Shown here: positions 56,215 to 64,000 of the stretch, piece after piece
Layout of the letters: the number at the start of each line of letters is the position of its first letter
Numbering within the stretch: position 1 is the first letter of the stretch
Source: Paramesorhizobium salinisoli
GTDB taxonomy: Bacteria > Pseudomonadota > Alphaproteobacteria > Rhizobiales > Rhizobiaceae
DNA: 64,000 bases
Direction: 5' to 3'
NCBI RefSeq assembly: GCF_003335045.1
Contig: NZ_QOZG01000002.1
Location: 248,001 to 312,000, forward strand
Program-made: the position numbers and the translations under genes
The notes under the pieces: generated by a model
Databases searched by the model: none
Told to the model about the DNA's origin: nothing
What the model saw: the letters and a program-made list of their open reading frames with translations, nothing else

Positions 56215-57186
56215 TCAGCGTTCCTTGACATAGGGCACGCCGCCCGCCTTGGGCGGGATGGCCTTGCCGATGAAGCCTGCGAGCAGGATGACGGTCAGCA
56301 TGTAGGGCAGCGCCTGCATGAACTGCACGGGAACCTCACCAATCAGCGGCAGCGGATGGCCCTGCATGCGGATCGCCAATGCGTCGAGGAAGCCGAACAG
56401 CAGGCAGGCGAACATGGCATTCACCGGACGCCATTTGGCGAAGATGAGGGCGGCAAGCGCGATGTAGCCCTTGCCTGCGGTCATATCCTTGACGAAGCCC
56501 GCTCCTTGCGCCTGAGCGAGATAGGAGCCGGCCAGGCCGCACAGGATGCCGCAGCAGATCACCGCGCGATAGCGCAACCACGTCACGGAAATACCGGCTG
56601 TATCGACGGCAGCCGGGTTTTCGCCTACGGCCCGGAGCCTCAGTCCGAAGCGCGTGCGCTGGAGCACCCACCAGGTGAAAGGCACCATGAGGAAAGCCAG
56701 ATAGACCAGCACAGAATGGCCGGAGATCAGCTCGGAATAGAGATGCCCGATGACAGGCACATCCTTCAATGCTTCCGCCCCCGGCAATTGCAGTGTGCCG
56801 AACCGCGCGCTGGACGGAAGCGACGGCGTGCGGCCGCCCTGGCTGAACCAGGCCTGACCGAGAATGACGGTGGTGCCGGCGGCGATGAAATTAATGGCGA
56901 CGCCGGAGACGATCTGGTTGCCGCGATGGGTGATGGAGGCGAAGCCATGCACCAGTCCCAGCAGCACCGAAACCAGAACGGCCGCGAGAAGCCCCACCAT
57001 GGCCGAACCCGTAAGGTAAGCGGCGGTGCCGGCTGCGAAGGCGCCGGCCAGCATCTTGCCCTCCAAACCGATATCGAAAATGCCGGCGCGCTCGGAATAG
57101 AGCCCGGCGAGACATGCGAAGAGAAGCGGTACGGAGAGGCGGATAGTGGAATCCAGAAGCTGGAGAACGGTGACGTAACTATCCAT
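56215..57186 (-). CDS. Nucleoside ABC importer permease (NupQ/BmpB type)
   Basis: A 323-residue permease with about eight to nine membrane helices, the second-permease type of BMP-dependent purine/pyrimidine nucleoside importers. Family patterns: LLDSTIRLSVPLLFACLAGLYSERAGIFDIGLEGKML at the N-terminus (in two stretches) and YLAQAQGAGFVKDMTAGKGYIALAALIFAKW around residues 230-260. Its start overlaps the other permease's stop (ATGA). Works with the 57186-58328 permease, the 58947-60479 ATPase and the 61528-62532 binding protein. Confidence 0.93.
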   Translation of the reverse strand: MDSYVTVLQLLDSTIRLSVPLLFACLAGLYSERAGIFDIGLEGKMLAGAFAAGTAAYLTGSAMVGLLAAVLVSVLLGLVHGFASITHRGNQIVSGVAINFIAAGTTVILGQAWFSQGGRTPSLPSSARFGTLQLPGAEALKDVPVIGHLYSELISGHSVLVYLAFLMVPFTWWVLQRTRFGLRLRAVGENPAAVDTAGISVTWLRYRAVICCGILCGLAGSYLAQAQGAGFVKDMTAGKGYIALAALIFAKWRPVNAMFACLLFGFLDALAIRMQGHPLPLIGEVPVQFMQALPYMLTVILLAGFIGKAIPPKAGGVPYVKER

Positions 57187-58328
57187 CAGTGGCTCTCCCC
57201 CGTGGCGATAGGCGCGGCGCGCAGATCGGAACCGGCGATGCGCCCGAACAATCTCTGGATGGCCGGACGGAACATGTGTTCAAGTGCGCCGGCGAACAGG
57301 ATCACCAGCCCCTGGATGATGACGATCATGTCGCGCGAGATGTTGGGCATGTCGAAGGCGATTTCAGCCCCACCCTGATAGAGCATGCCAAAAAGGATCG
57401 CCGCCAGCACGATGCCTACCGGATGCGAGCGGCCCATCAGCGCCACGGCGATACCGACGAAGCCGGCGCCGGAGACGAAATCAAGCTGCATGCGATGCTG
57501 TGCGCCCATGATCGGATTCAACGCCATCATGCCGGCCAATGCGCCGGAGATCATCATGGTGATGACGATGATCTTCGTCTGGCTGATGCCGGCATAATCG
57601 GCGGCGCGCGGGCTGAAACCCATGGTGCGGATCTCATAGCCCAGCTTCGTGCGCCAGATCAGCACCCAGACGAGGAAGGCCGATGCGAGCGCCAGCAGGA
57701 ATGAGACGTTGAGCGGCGCGGAACGCACTTGAAGGCCAAAGAGCTGCAGGAGCCAACCGAGCTGCGGCAATTGCCCGCCCAACCCGAAACCAGCGGTTTC
57801 CGGCGCTTGTGATGTGGCTGGCTTCAGGGCGCCGACGAGCAAGTAGACCATCAGGCTGGCGGCGATGAAATTGAACATGATGGTGGTGATGACGATATGG
57901 GAGCCGCGCCGCGCCTGCAGCCAGGCCGGGATCAGCGCCCAGAGCGCGCCGGCAAGTGCGGCGCCCAGAATGGCGAGCGGAAAGGTCAACCACCAGGGCA
58001 GGACATTGCCTAAGGAGAGGCAGACCAGCGACACGCCCAGGCCGCCGAGATAGGCCTGCCCCTCGCCGCCGATATTGAACAGGCCGCAATGAAACGCCAC
58101 CGCCACGCACAGGCCGGTGAAGATGAAGTTCGTCGCGTAATAGAGCGTGTAGCCGATGCCCTCGCCGGAGCCGAAGGCGCCCTTGATCATCAGCGCCGCT
58201 GCCTGAAGCGGGTTTTCGCCGACGAGCAGCACCACCAGCCCCGCGACCAGAAAGGCGACGGCGAGATTGACGAGCGGTATCAGCCCGTAATCCGCCCAGG
58301 CGGGAAGTTTGGCGAAGGGTTGGCTCAT
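57186..58328 (-). CDS. Nucleoside ABC importer permease (NupP type)
   Basis: A 380-residue permease with about ten membrane helices. The typical GLCVAVAFHCGLFNIGGEGQAYLGG and the coupling-loop region MGFSPRAADYAGISQTKIIVITMMISGALAG are split within residues 85-110 and 240-275. The ATG at 58328 overlaps the isochorismatase-like gene's stop, so the two are coupled; an open frame extending further upstream runs into that gene and is ignored. Companion of the downstream NupQ-type permease. Confidence 0.93.
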   Translation of the reverse strand: MSQPFAKLPAWADYGLIPLVNLAVAFLVAGLVVLLVGENPLQAAALMIKGAFGSGEGIGYTLYYATNFIFTGLCVAVAFHCGLFNIGGEGQAYLGGLGVSLVCLSLGNVLPWWLTFPLAILGAALAGALWALIPAWLQARRGSHIVITTIMFNFIAASLMVYLLVGALKPATSQAPETAGFGLGGQLPQLGWLLQLFGLQVRSAPLNVSFLLALASAFLVWVLIWRTKLGYEIRTMGFSPRAADYAGISQTKIIVITMMISGALAGMMALNPIMGAQHRMQLDFVSGAGFVGIAVALMGRSHPVGIVLAAILFGMLYQGGAEIAFDMPNISRDMIVIIQGLVILFAGALEHMFRPAIQRLFGRIAGSDLRAAPIATGESH

Positions 58329-58879
58329 GGCAGGGCCTCGATAATGGCTTTCGAATTGGAAATGCGGGCATATTCGCCGTCCAGAATGGACAGGGTGAGG
58401 GCATGGACCTCCTCGGCGGTCCAAACCCTGCCGCTATGGTCCTTGCGGTCGATGCTGGCCACCGCATCTCCGGCGATGGTGACCTCGAAACCGAGATTGG
58501 CGGCCATCCGGACGGTCGCATCGACGGAATTTTCAAGAAGAACACCTGTTATGACAAGGCTGCCTATCTGCAGTTCATCGAGCACATCGGTCAGATCCGT
58601 GCCGATGAAGGCATTGTTGGTGCGCTTGTCGACAACAGGCTCGCCCGGCTGCGGCGCGGCTTCCGCCTTGAAATCATTGCCGCTTGTGCCGGGCCGGTAT
58701 GGCGATGCCGGATCGATGGAATCGTGGCGGATATGGATCACCGGCAGGCGACGTTCGCGCCAGGCGGCGAGCAACCGCGCGATGGCCGCCTCTGCTCCGT
58801 GCTGCCCGCGACGACCCCATTTCGGATCATCGATCGCATTCTGCACATCGATGACAATGAGTGCCTGGGTCGCCGTCAT
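58325..58879 (-). CDS. Isochorismatase-like protein lacking the catalytic cysteine
   Basis: A 184-residue protein of the isochorismatase-like hydrolase fold. Catalytic Asp11 (VIDVQNAID) and Lys85 (VDKRTNNAF) are present, but the nucleophile position in the cis-peptide motif reads TGVLLENSVDATVR. Ser118 (codon TCC) stands where cysteine is expected. It is coupled by ATGA overlap to the NupP-type permease and lies 67 bases after the ATPase gene. In family members the Cys attacks amides or imides (nicotinamide, N-carbamoyl compounds). A serine version may be inactive, act as a sensor, or use another chemistry. A role with nucleobase catabolites is inferred from context. Confidence 0.85.
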   Translation of the reverse strand: MTATQALIVIDVQNAIDDPKWGRRGQHGAEAAIARLLAAWRERRLPVIHIRHDSIDPASPYRPGTSGNDFKAEAAPQPGEPVVDKRTNNAFIGTDLTDVLDELQIGSLVITGVLLENSVDATVRMAANLGFEVTIAGDAVASIDRKDHSGRVWTAEEVHALTLSILDGEYARISNSKAIIEALP

Positions 58880-58946
58880 TGTGCAGCGCGCCCCGCCGCG
58901 TAGCGCGGATCGCGCACGACGAAGGTCATATGTGACAGGCCTCCGA

Positions 58947-60479
58947 TCATTCAGCAGCTGCTTTCTTTTCCACGCCAGCCATCAGCAGGCCGATTTCACC
59001 TTCGCCCGCCTCCGGCCCGCATTCGCCGACGATGCGGCCGGCGAACATCACCAGGATGCGGTCAGAGAGCGAACGGATCTCGTCCAGCTCGACGGAAACG
59101 AGAAGCACGGCCTTGCCGGCATCGCGCATCTCGATAATGCGGCGGTGGATGAATTCGATGGCGCCGACATCGACGCCGCGCGTCGGCTGGGCAACGATCA
59201 GAACAGAGGGGTCTCGTTCAATTTCACGCGCGAGTACAATTTTCTGCTGGTTGCCGCCGGAGAAATTGGCGGTTTTAAGGCGGGTGTCGGCCGGGCGGAT
59301 ATCATATTGGCCGATCTTCTTTTGCGCGTCCGTGCGGATCGCCTCAATATCGAGGAATGGTCCTTTCAGATAGTGCTTGTCGTCCTGATAACCCAGAATG
59401 GAATTCTCGCTTTCCTCGAAGGCAAGTACCAGCCCCATGTGATGCCTGTCTTCCGGAACATGGGCGAGGCCACGCCGTCTCAGCTCCGCCGGGTTGGCCT
59501 TGCCGGTGACATCTACCGGCTGTCCATCGAGCGTGACCTTGCCGGAAACGGCGCGGCGGATGCCAGTGATCGCCTCGATCAGTTCCGATTGGCCGTTGCC
59601 CGCCACACCGGCGATGCCGACGATTTCGCCAGCGCGGACATTGAAGGAGACGTTGTCGACGGCGAGACAATTCCGATTGTCGCGAACGCTCAAATGTTCA
59701 ACGGCGAGCTCGACGTCACCGGGCTTAGCCTCGCCTTTATTAACCCGCAGGAGTACGTGCCTGCCGACCATCAACTCGGCCAATTCCTCCACGCTCGCAT
59801 CCGCCGTCTTGAGGGTGGCGACAATCTCGCCCTGGCGCATGACGGAAACATTGTCCGTCACGGCCTTGATCTCGCGCAGCTTGTGGGTGATGAGAACGAT
59901 CGTCTTTCCCTGCTCTTTCAACTGTTTCAGGATGCGGAAGAGATGATCGGCCTCGGGTGGCGTCAGCACACCGGTCGGCTCGTCGAGGATGAGGATATCG
60001 GCGCCGCGATAAAGCGCCTTGAGAATTTCCACCCGCTGCTGCAAGCCGATGGGCAGATCCTCGATCAGCGCGTCGGGATCGACGTCGAGCTCGTAATCCT
60101 CCTCAAGTCGCTTCAGTTCGGCGCGGACTTTGGCGATGCCCCGGGAGAGCAGCGGCGCGCCTTCAACGCCAAGCATGATATTTTCGAGAACGGTGAAATT
60201 CTCCACCAGCATGAAATGCTGATGCACCATGCCGATGCCAGCGGCGATGGCCGCGTTGGGATCAGCGATCGAAACCTTTTTGCCATTGACAAGGATCTCG
60301 CCGCGATCGGCCTGATAGAAGCCGTAGAGGATCGACATCAACGTCGATTTCCCGGCGCCGTTTTCACCGATGATGCCGTGAATGGTGCCCCGGTCGATGC
60401 GCAGATGGATATCGCGGTTGGCGTGGACCAATCCGAAACGCTTGTCGATGCCGACCAGTTCGATCGCAGTTTCCGCCAT
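58947..60479 (-). CDS. Nucleoside ABC importer ATP-binding protein (double ABC)
   Basis: A 510-residue protein with two fused ATPase domains, as in ribose/nucleoside importers. Domain 1: Walker A GENGAGKST, signature LPIGLQQRVEILKALYRG, Walker B ILILDEPTGVLTP, switch VLITHKL. Domain 2: degenerate Walker A GVAGNGQSE (no GKS/T), signature FSGGNQQKIVLAREI and Walker B LIVAQPTRGVD. Only site 1 keeps a full P-loop, normal for this class. ATG at 60479. Start of the gene block running through deoA; a palindromic repeat lies upstream. Confidence 0.95.
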   Translation of the reverse strand: MAETAIELVGIDKRFGLVHANRDIHLRIDRGTIHGIIGENGAGKSTLMSILYGFYQADRGEILVNGKKVSIADPNAAIAAGIGMVHQHFMLVENFTVLENIMLGVEGAPLLSRGIAKVRAELKRLEEDYELDVDPDALIEDLPIGLQQRVEILKALYRGADILILDEPTGVLTPPEADHLFRILKQLKEQGKTIVLITHKLREIKAVTDNVSVMRQGEIVATLKTADASVEELAELMVGRHVLLRVNKGEAKPGDVELAVEHLSVRDNRNCLAVDNVSFNVRAGEIVGIAGVAGNGQSELIEAITGIRRAVSGKVTLDGQPVDVTGKANPAELRRRGLAHVPEDRHHMGLVLAFEESENSILGYQDDKHYLKGPFLDIEAIRTDAQKKIGQYDIRPADTRLKTANFSGGNQQKIVLAREIERDPSVLIVAQPTRGVDVGAIEFIHRRIIEMRDAGKAVLLVSVELDEIRSLSDRILVMFAGRIVGECGPEAGEGEIGLLMAGVEKKAAAE

Positions 60480-60523
60480 ATCCCCATCCGTTGATGATTT
60501 TCTTTTCCGGATGGTCAAACCTA

Positions 60524-60600
60524 CTGCATAATTTCTTGAATCGGAATCGATTTACGAAATTATGCAGCATTCAAGAATGTTGGAGCGTCCTTTGCGCGTC
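60524..60600 (-). repeat. Palindromic intergenic repeat, family 2 (long copy)
   Basis: Perfect 12-base arms CTGCATAATTTC (60524-60535) and GAAATTATGCAG (60556-60567) flank an imperfectly symmetric 20-base centre containing AATCGGAATCGATT. A non-palindromic tail, TGGAGCGTCCTTTGCGCGTC (60581-60600), matches the inverted tail at 7314-7333. It lies in the 293-base space between the ABC ATPase gene and slyX; I see no gene in the remainder of that gap. Confidence 0.75.
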
Positions 60601-60772
60601 CCCTCGGACATGCGGCGCTCTCACGGGTTCCTGCGGTTGCCAGCCTATAAACGCATCATCCGAGGATGCCGCCCATGTCAACATCAAACAGGGCAAAAGG
60701 CCTGATTCAGCGGTGGATTCACGATCACGTCTCTGGCAAGGTCCGCCGCATGACAAGGATCAGGAGAACCCG

Positions 60773-60985
60773 ATGAGCGGAACCGATGCGGAACACATCG
60801 TTGAACTGGAAATCCGCATCGCGGAGCAGGAGAAGACGATCGAGGAGCTTTCCGGCCAGATCGCCGAGCAATGGAAGACCATCGAAGCCATGCGCAAAAA
60901 ACTCGATGCTTTGACCGACCGCTTCCTTATCCTGGAGGAGCAGGCAGCACCCGACATTCCGATAACGAAGCCGCCGCACTGGTAG
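60773..60985 (+). CDS. slyX: SlyX family protein
   Basis: A 70-residue coiled-coil protein: ELEIRIAEQEKTIEELSGQIAEQWKTIEAM (split heptads over residues 11-40) followed by DRFLILEEQ and a Pro-rich end PITKPPHW typical of SlyX. AGGAG at 60762-60766 sets the ATG at 60773. SlyX is of unknown function despite wide conservation. Eight bases from the acetyltransferase gene; together they form a small plus-strand unit sitting between parts of the nucleoside import system. Confidence 0.88.
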   Translation: MSGTDAEHIVELEIRIAEQEKTIEELSGQIAEQWKTIEAMRKKLDALTDRFLILEEQAAPDIPITKPPHW

Positions 60986-60992
60986 GACGGCA

Positions 60993-61448
60993 ATGATCAA
61001 CATCGAGGCCTTGGGCCTGCATCCGGAACTGATCGCACTGTGCGCCCGCTGGAATTATGAAGAATGGGGGAAGCACGACGGACGCAGTCTGGAGGAGACG
61101 ATTGCCGGCCTCCAGCAAATCATTGCCGGGGCCAAGCAGGAAGCGCTGGTGGCGCTTTGGGGCACAGTTCCCTGCGGAATGGTCTTGCTGATCGATTGCG
61201 ACCTGGCAAGCCATAGCCATCTGACGCCATGGGTCGCAAGCGTTCTGGTTCATCGGGAATTCCGCGGACGCGGCGTTGGCCGCGAACTGCTTGCCGCCAT
61301 CGAACGCTCGGCGCATGGCTTCGGCTTTGATGGAGCCCATCTCTATACGGCCATGCCAGATTATTACCGGCGCTCCGGATGGCTGGACCGCGAAAGTTTA
61401 ACGCAGGGGGAAGATGAGCTCTTCATCATGAGCAAATTTTTGGGTTAA
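60993..61448 (+). CDS. GNAT family N-acetyltransferase
   Basis: A 151-residue acetyltransferase with the acetyl-CoA pyrophosphate loop HREFRGRGVGRELLAA (residues 88-103; R/Q-x-x-G-x-G/A motif), preceded by the strand PWVASVLV and followed by LYTAMPDYYRRSGW. Substrate unknown. Likely cotranscribed with slyX. It is convergent with the binding-protein gene, whose terminator follows its stop. Confidence 0.88.
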   Translation: MINIEALGLHPELIALCARWNYEEWGKHDGRSLEETIAGLQQIIAGAKQEALVALWGTVPCGMVLLIDCDLASHSHLTPWVASVLVHREFRGRGVGRELLAAIERSAHGFGFDGAHLYTAMPDYYRRSGWLDRESLTQGEDELFIMSKFLG

Positions 61449-61469
61449 GGCAGGCTCCCTGCTCCAGAC

Positions 61470-61495
61470 AAAACCGCCGGGACAATGCCCGGCGG
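61470..61495 (-). terminator. Rho-independent terminator of the BMP-family binding-protein gene
   Basis: On the minus strand CCGCCGGG-CATTGT-CCCGGCGG is followed by TTTT. It is 33 bases past the stop of the binding-protein gene and shows that this gene is transcribed separately from the ATPase-permease operon. Confidence 0.85.
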
Positions 61496-61527
61496 CTTCA
61501 CATCAAGAGTCAAGAAGGATCATCTGC

Positions 61528-62532
61528 TCAATAAGGGCACTTATTATCCGTCATGTAGTCATGGACGGTGATCTTGCCGGCGATGATGTCTGCCTTGGCA
61601 GCCTCCGCGGCCTTTTTCATTTCGGGGCTGATCAGCTTTTCATTGTTCTCGTCCACGGCATAATCGACACCGTCTTCCTTGAGACCGAGAATCTGCGTAC
61701 CGGCGGTAAACTTGCCATCGGCCACGTCCTTGAAGGCGTTATAGACGGCAACGTCGACGCGCTTGACCATCGAGGTCAGCACATGACCCGGATGCAGGCC
61801 GTTCTGGTTGGAATCGACGCCGATGCCGAGCTTGCCGGCGTCGGCGACGGCCTGGAGCACCCCGATGCCGGTGCCTCCGGCCGCGTGGAAGATGACATCA
61901 GCGCCCTGATCCATCTGCGATTTGGCGATTTCGCTGCCCTTGGCCGGATCGTTCCATGCCGCAGGCGTGTCGCCGGTCATGTTCTGTATGATTTTCGCAT
62001 CCTTGTTGGTGGCCTTGACGCCCCCGACATAGCCGCAGGCGAATTTGCGGATCAGCGGCACATCCATGCCGCCCACAAAGCCGACCGTACCTGATTTGGA
62101 AGCCATGGCGCCGAGAAGGCCGACCAGATAGGAGCCTTCCTCGTCCTTAAAGACAACGGAGCGGACATTCGGCTTGTCGACCACGGCGTCGATGATGACG
62201 AATTTGGCGTCCGGGAACTCACCGGCGACCTTCTCGATAGCCGCAGCCGCGGAAAAGCCCGCGATGACGATAGGCGAATTGCCGTCCTGTGCGAATTTGC
62301 GCAACGCCTGCTCGCGTTGCGCCTCGTTCTGTATTTCAAACTCGCGATAGGCGATGCCCGTATCGGCCTTGTATTTCTCGGCGCCGTCATAGGCCGCTTC
62401 GTTGAACGATTTGTCGAATTTGCCGCCAAGATCATAAATGACGGCCGGCTTTTCATCGGCTGCGGAAGCGGCTGACAGGCCGGCCACGGAGAGCGCAGTC
62501 GCGGCCATCAGGCCCAGGACAATCTGCTTCAT
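61528..62532 (-). CDS. BMP-family nucleoside-binding protein of ABC importer
   Basis: A 334-residue periplasmic binding protein. A Sec signal (MKQIVLGLMAATALSVAGLSAASAA) without a lipobox is followed by the Bmp/Med fold: YDLGGKFDKSFNEAAYDGAEKY, VGFVGGMDVPLIRKFACGYVGGVKAT and VIFHAAGGTGIGVLQA with GVDSNQNG. This family binds purine and pyrimidine nucleosides. Its partner ATPase and permeases lie 1 kb downstream, separated by the oppositely oriented slyX-acetyltransferase pair. High dosage of binding protein relative to the membrane parts is usual, and a separate promoter and terminator here would allow it. Confidence 0.94.
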   Translation of the reverse strand: MKQIVLGLMAATALSVAGLSAASAADEKPAVIYDLGGKFDKSFNEAAYDGAEKYKADTGIAYREFEIQNEAQREQALRKFAQDGNSPIVIAGFSAAAAIEKVAGEFPDAKFVIIDAVVDKPNVRSVVFKDEEGSYLVGLLGAMASKSGTVGFVGGMDVPLIRKFACGYVGGVKATNKDAKIIQNMTGDTPAAWNDPAKGSEIAKSQMDQGADVIFHAAGGTGIGVLQAVADAGKLGIGVDSNQNGLHPGHVLTSMVKRVDVAVYNAFKDVADGKFTAGTQILGLKEDGVDYAVDENNEKLISPEMKKAAEAAKADIIAGKITVHDYMTDNKCPY

Positions 62533-62721
62533 TTTTTGAAAACCCTCTGGATTACAAATACACAGCGCGCAGAACCCGCCCGCACACTTCCCTTCAATCT
62601 GGCACGCCGGGCAATAAATTTCACGCGGAATCTTGACTGGATGGAAAAATCTGACCAGGTGCGGCTGACCGGCGCAAGCGTGTTCCGCGGCTTAACGGTC
62701 CCAGGATCGCGCCGTCGCAGA

Positions 62722-62762
62722 TTTGATCAGGCTGTCGCCGCCTTTTGATCAGGCTGTCGCCG
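62722..62762. repeat. Direct repeat spanning the 3' end of msrA
   Basis: TTTGATCAGGCTGTCGCCG occurs at 62722-62740 and again at 62744-62762, a period of 22 bases. The second copy contains the msrA stop codon and last four codons; the first is in the intergenic space. A small tandem duplication is the simplest origin. Confidence 0.75.
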
Positions 62763-63411
62763 ACCGGGGCATGACGCAAGAGACCCCGGTGCCGCGCAGG
62801 CCGCAATAGCCGTTGGGGTTCTTGGCCAGATATTGCTGGTGATAATCCTCGGCGTAATAGAACTCCGGTGCGTCCAGAATTTCGGTGGTGATCTGGCCAA
62901 GCCCCTTGGCATCGAGCGCTTCTTGATAAGCGTCGCGGCTCTCCTCGGCCGTCCGCCGATCCGCGGACGAGAAAGTATAGATGCCGGAACGATAGGTCGT
63001 GCCGATATCATTGCCCTGGCGCATGCCCTGCGTCGGATCGTGCTCCTCCCAGAACGTCTTCAGGAGATCGGAGAGGCTGACGACATCGGGATCATAGACG
63101 ACCAGCACTACCTCATTATGCCCGGTCCGGCCGGTGCAGGTCTCCTCATAGGTCGGGTTGGGCGTGATGCCTCCGGCATAGCCGGCCGCCGTCGCATAGA
63201 CGCCAGGCATCTGCCAGAACAGGCGCTCGACGCCCCAGAAGCAGCCCATGCCGAACATGATCTTTCTCATATTGTCCGGCCATGGGCCCTTGAGCGGCTT
63301 GCCCGTTACGAAATTCGTCGCTGCGGTCGAGATCGGCTCGGGCCGACCCGGCAGCGCCTCTTCCGGCGCAGGCATCTTCAATTTCTTGCTGAGCTTATCG
63401 ATCAGGGACAT
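62749..63411 (-). CDS. msrA: Peptide-methionine (S)-S-oxide reductase MsrA
   Basis: A 220-residue enzyme reducing methionine-S-sulfoxide in proteins, complementary to the periplasmic MsrPQ system at the start of the window. [12 protein letters not shown] gives nucleophile Cys57; [16 protein letters not shown] and [13 protein letters not shown] are family signatures, and [13 protein letters not shown] supplies two resolving cysteines. The 45-residue N-terminal extension before MRKIMFG is found in some alphaproteobacterial MsrA. AGGAG precedes the ATG at 63411; the frame extends upstream without support. Confidence 0.96.
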   Translation of the reverse strand: MSLIDKLSKKLKMPAPEEALPGRPEPISTAATNFVTGKPLKGPWPDNMRKIMFGMGCFWGVERLFWQMPGVYATAAGYAGGITPNPTYEETCTGRTGHNEVVLVVYDPDVVSLSDLLKTFWEEHDPTQGMRQGNDIGTTYRSGIYTFSSADRRTAEESRDAYQEALDAKGLGQITTEILDAPEFYYAEDYHQQYLAKNPNGYCGLRGTGVSCVMPRSATA

Positions 63412-63442
63412 CAATCTTCTCCTGAGAAGGCCTTCCGGGCCT

Positions 63443-63766
63443 TCAATTTGCGGCGAAACGTCCAAACCCGCGTTCGCGGCGGTGACCAACGGCATAGAGG
63501 AGTAGCGCCAGGACGCCCAAAATCAGCCAGCTAGGCCGATCGAGCACCCATACCAGCACCGGATCCCATGCCACGGCACTGATATAGTGCGTCGTCAGCG
63601 CTTTCGCATCCGCAAGCGTCTGCGGCGAGGTGGAAGCCCAGATGTCTCGAAGCGGCGTGGTGATGAATTGCGACGCGCCGATGGAGCGCGCTGCATCCAG
63701 CACCGCCAGGATAACCGCGAGAGCCAGGGCCGCGACAGCGAGCGCGCGAAACATGAAACGGAACAT
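63443..63766 (-). CDS. Small membrane protein of unknown function
   Basis: A 107-residue protein with an N-terminal helix (residues 7-27, [19 protein letters not shown]) and a second near the C-terminus (80-98, [16 protein letters not shown]), leaving a middle segment ([29 protein letters not shown]) probably in the periplasm. The family looks specific to Rhizobiales. GGAGG lies seven bases before the ATG at 63766. 31 bases upstream of msrA on the same strand, so a shared transcript is likely. Confidence 0.75.
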   Translation of the reverse strand: MFRFMFRALAVAALALAVILAVLDAARSIGASQFITTPLRDIWASTSPQTLADAKALTTHYISAVAWDPVLVWVLDRPSWLILGVLALLLYAVGHRRERGFGRFAAN

Positions 63767-64000
63767 GGCGTAGCCTCCACACTCTCAGATATCCCGGGAT
63801 ATATTCCCCGGACATTGCGCGTCTACGAGCGCCTTCCTTATTCCGAAATTGCCCAAAAAACGATCCATTTTTTCGGCACGATCCTCCCCTAGAATATGGG
63901 ATTAGCGGCGCGGGAAGCAATCGCCCCGCGATGGGATTATGCCGGGATTATATTGTTTTCAGTTCGATGCGAAATAGCGGTTGAACCGGCGGCTATTCTG
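63767..64000. other. Upstream region of the msrA operon; window edge
   Basis: No gene can be supported here. A perfect 14-base palindrome ATATCCCGGGATAT lies at 63789-63802, just upstream of the GGAGG of the membrane-protein gene, and an AT-rich stretch around 63840-63900 could carry its promoter. Confidence 0.5.

Noticed and set aside
58089-60494. An 801-codon open frame on the plus strand opposite the nucleoside ABC ATPase and isochorismatase-like genes
   Set aside because: Same reasoning: it mirrors well-conserved minus-strand genes and crosses their boundaries without any domain of its own.
1-64000. CRISPR arrays, prophage, insertion sequences or integrated islands
   Set aside because: No regularly spaced repeats, no integrase or transposase genes and no att-type duplication next to the tRNA gene were found; composition is even throughout.
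1-64000. Known riboswitches or leader-peptide attenuators
   Set aside because: The leaders of argB, dapD, coaBC, upp and the nucleoside operon showed no conserved riboswitch cores or runs of regulatory codons that I could recognise by eye.

Overview
The window is ordinary chromosome of an alphaproteobacterium of the order Hyphomicrobiales (Rhizobiales), most like the Brucella/Ochrobactrum group. Evidence: a GC-rich sequence of roughly 60%, gene blocks such as dapD...dapE-truA-fmt-def-rmuC-lepA and ubiE-ubiB-coaBC that I associate with that group, and at least two families of short palindromic intergenic repeats. I see no IS element, prophage, CRISPR array or rRNA operon. Coding density is high and one tRNA gene, tRNA-Leu(CAG), is present.

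Layout. 1-7.3 kb: the end of an ABC importer, an aldehyde dehydrogenase, an exported alpha/beta hydrolase, the periplasmic methionine-sulfoxide repair pair msrP-msrQ, a DUF4105 membrane protein and a RidA protein. 7.3-11.6 kb: rpmH-rnpA-yidC behind a near-consensus promoter, then a Vat-like acetyltransferase overlapping the ribosome-assembly GTPase gene ysxC. 11.7-12.9 kb: an ECF sigma factor with its membrane anti-sigma factor. 13-28 kb: argB, dapD and dapE for arginine and lysine/peptidoglycan precursors, a LOG protein, two tandem small secreted proteins, a bacterial transglutaminase-like protein, then truA-fmt-def, rmuC and lepA. 28-39 kb: uppP, queG, mepA, mgsA-glk, and an MsbA-type exporter overlapping dapB, then gpmA and tRNA-Leu. 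39-45 kb: TauE/SafE permease, an EEP nuclease convergent with cardiolipin synthase, an HdeD-like protein and prfC.

45-51 kb holds the most distinctive material. It has an APH(3')-type kinase gene and a complete ECF41 sigma module: a carboxymuconolactone-decarboxylase-like gene plus a sigma factor carrying the WLPEP, DGGG and NPDKL motifs, behind a promoter that matches the published ECF41 consensus. Next to it is a CoaBC enzyme whose N-terminus is a ribbon-helix-helix, antitoxin-like DNA-binding domain.

51-62.5 kb is a nucleoside uptake and catabolism island. A BMP-family binding protein, a double ABC ATPase and two permeases import nucleosides. Cdd, purine nucleoside phosphorylase, DeoA and DeoC break them down to bases, ammonia and central metabolites, and divergent upp salvages uracil. 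An isochorismatase-like protein that has lost its catalytic cysteine is translationally coupled to the transporter. The window ends with msrA and a small membrane protein.
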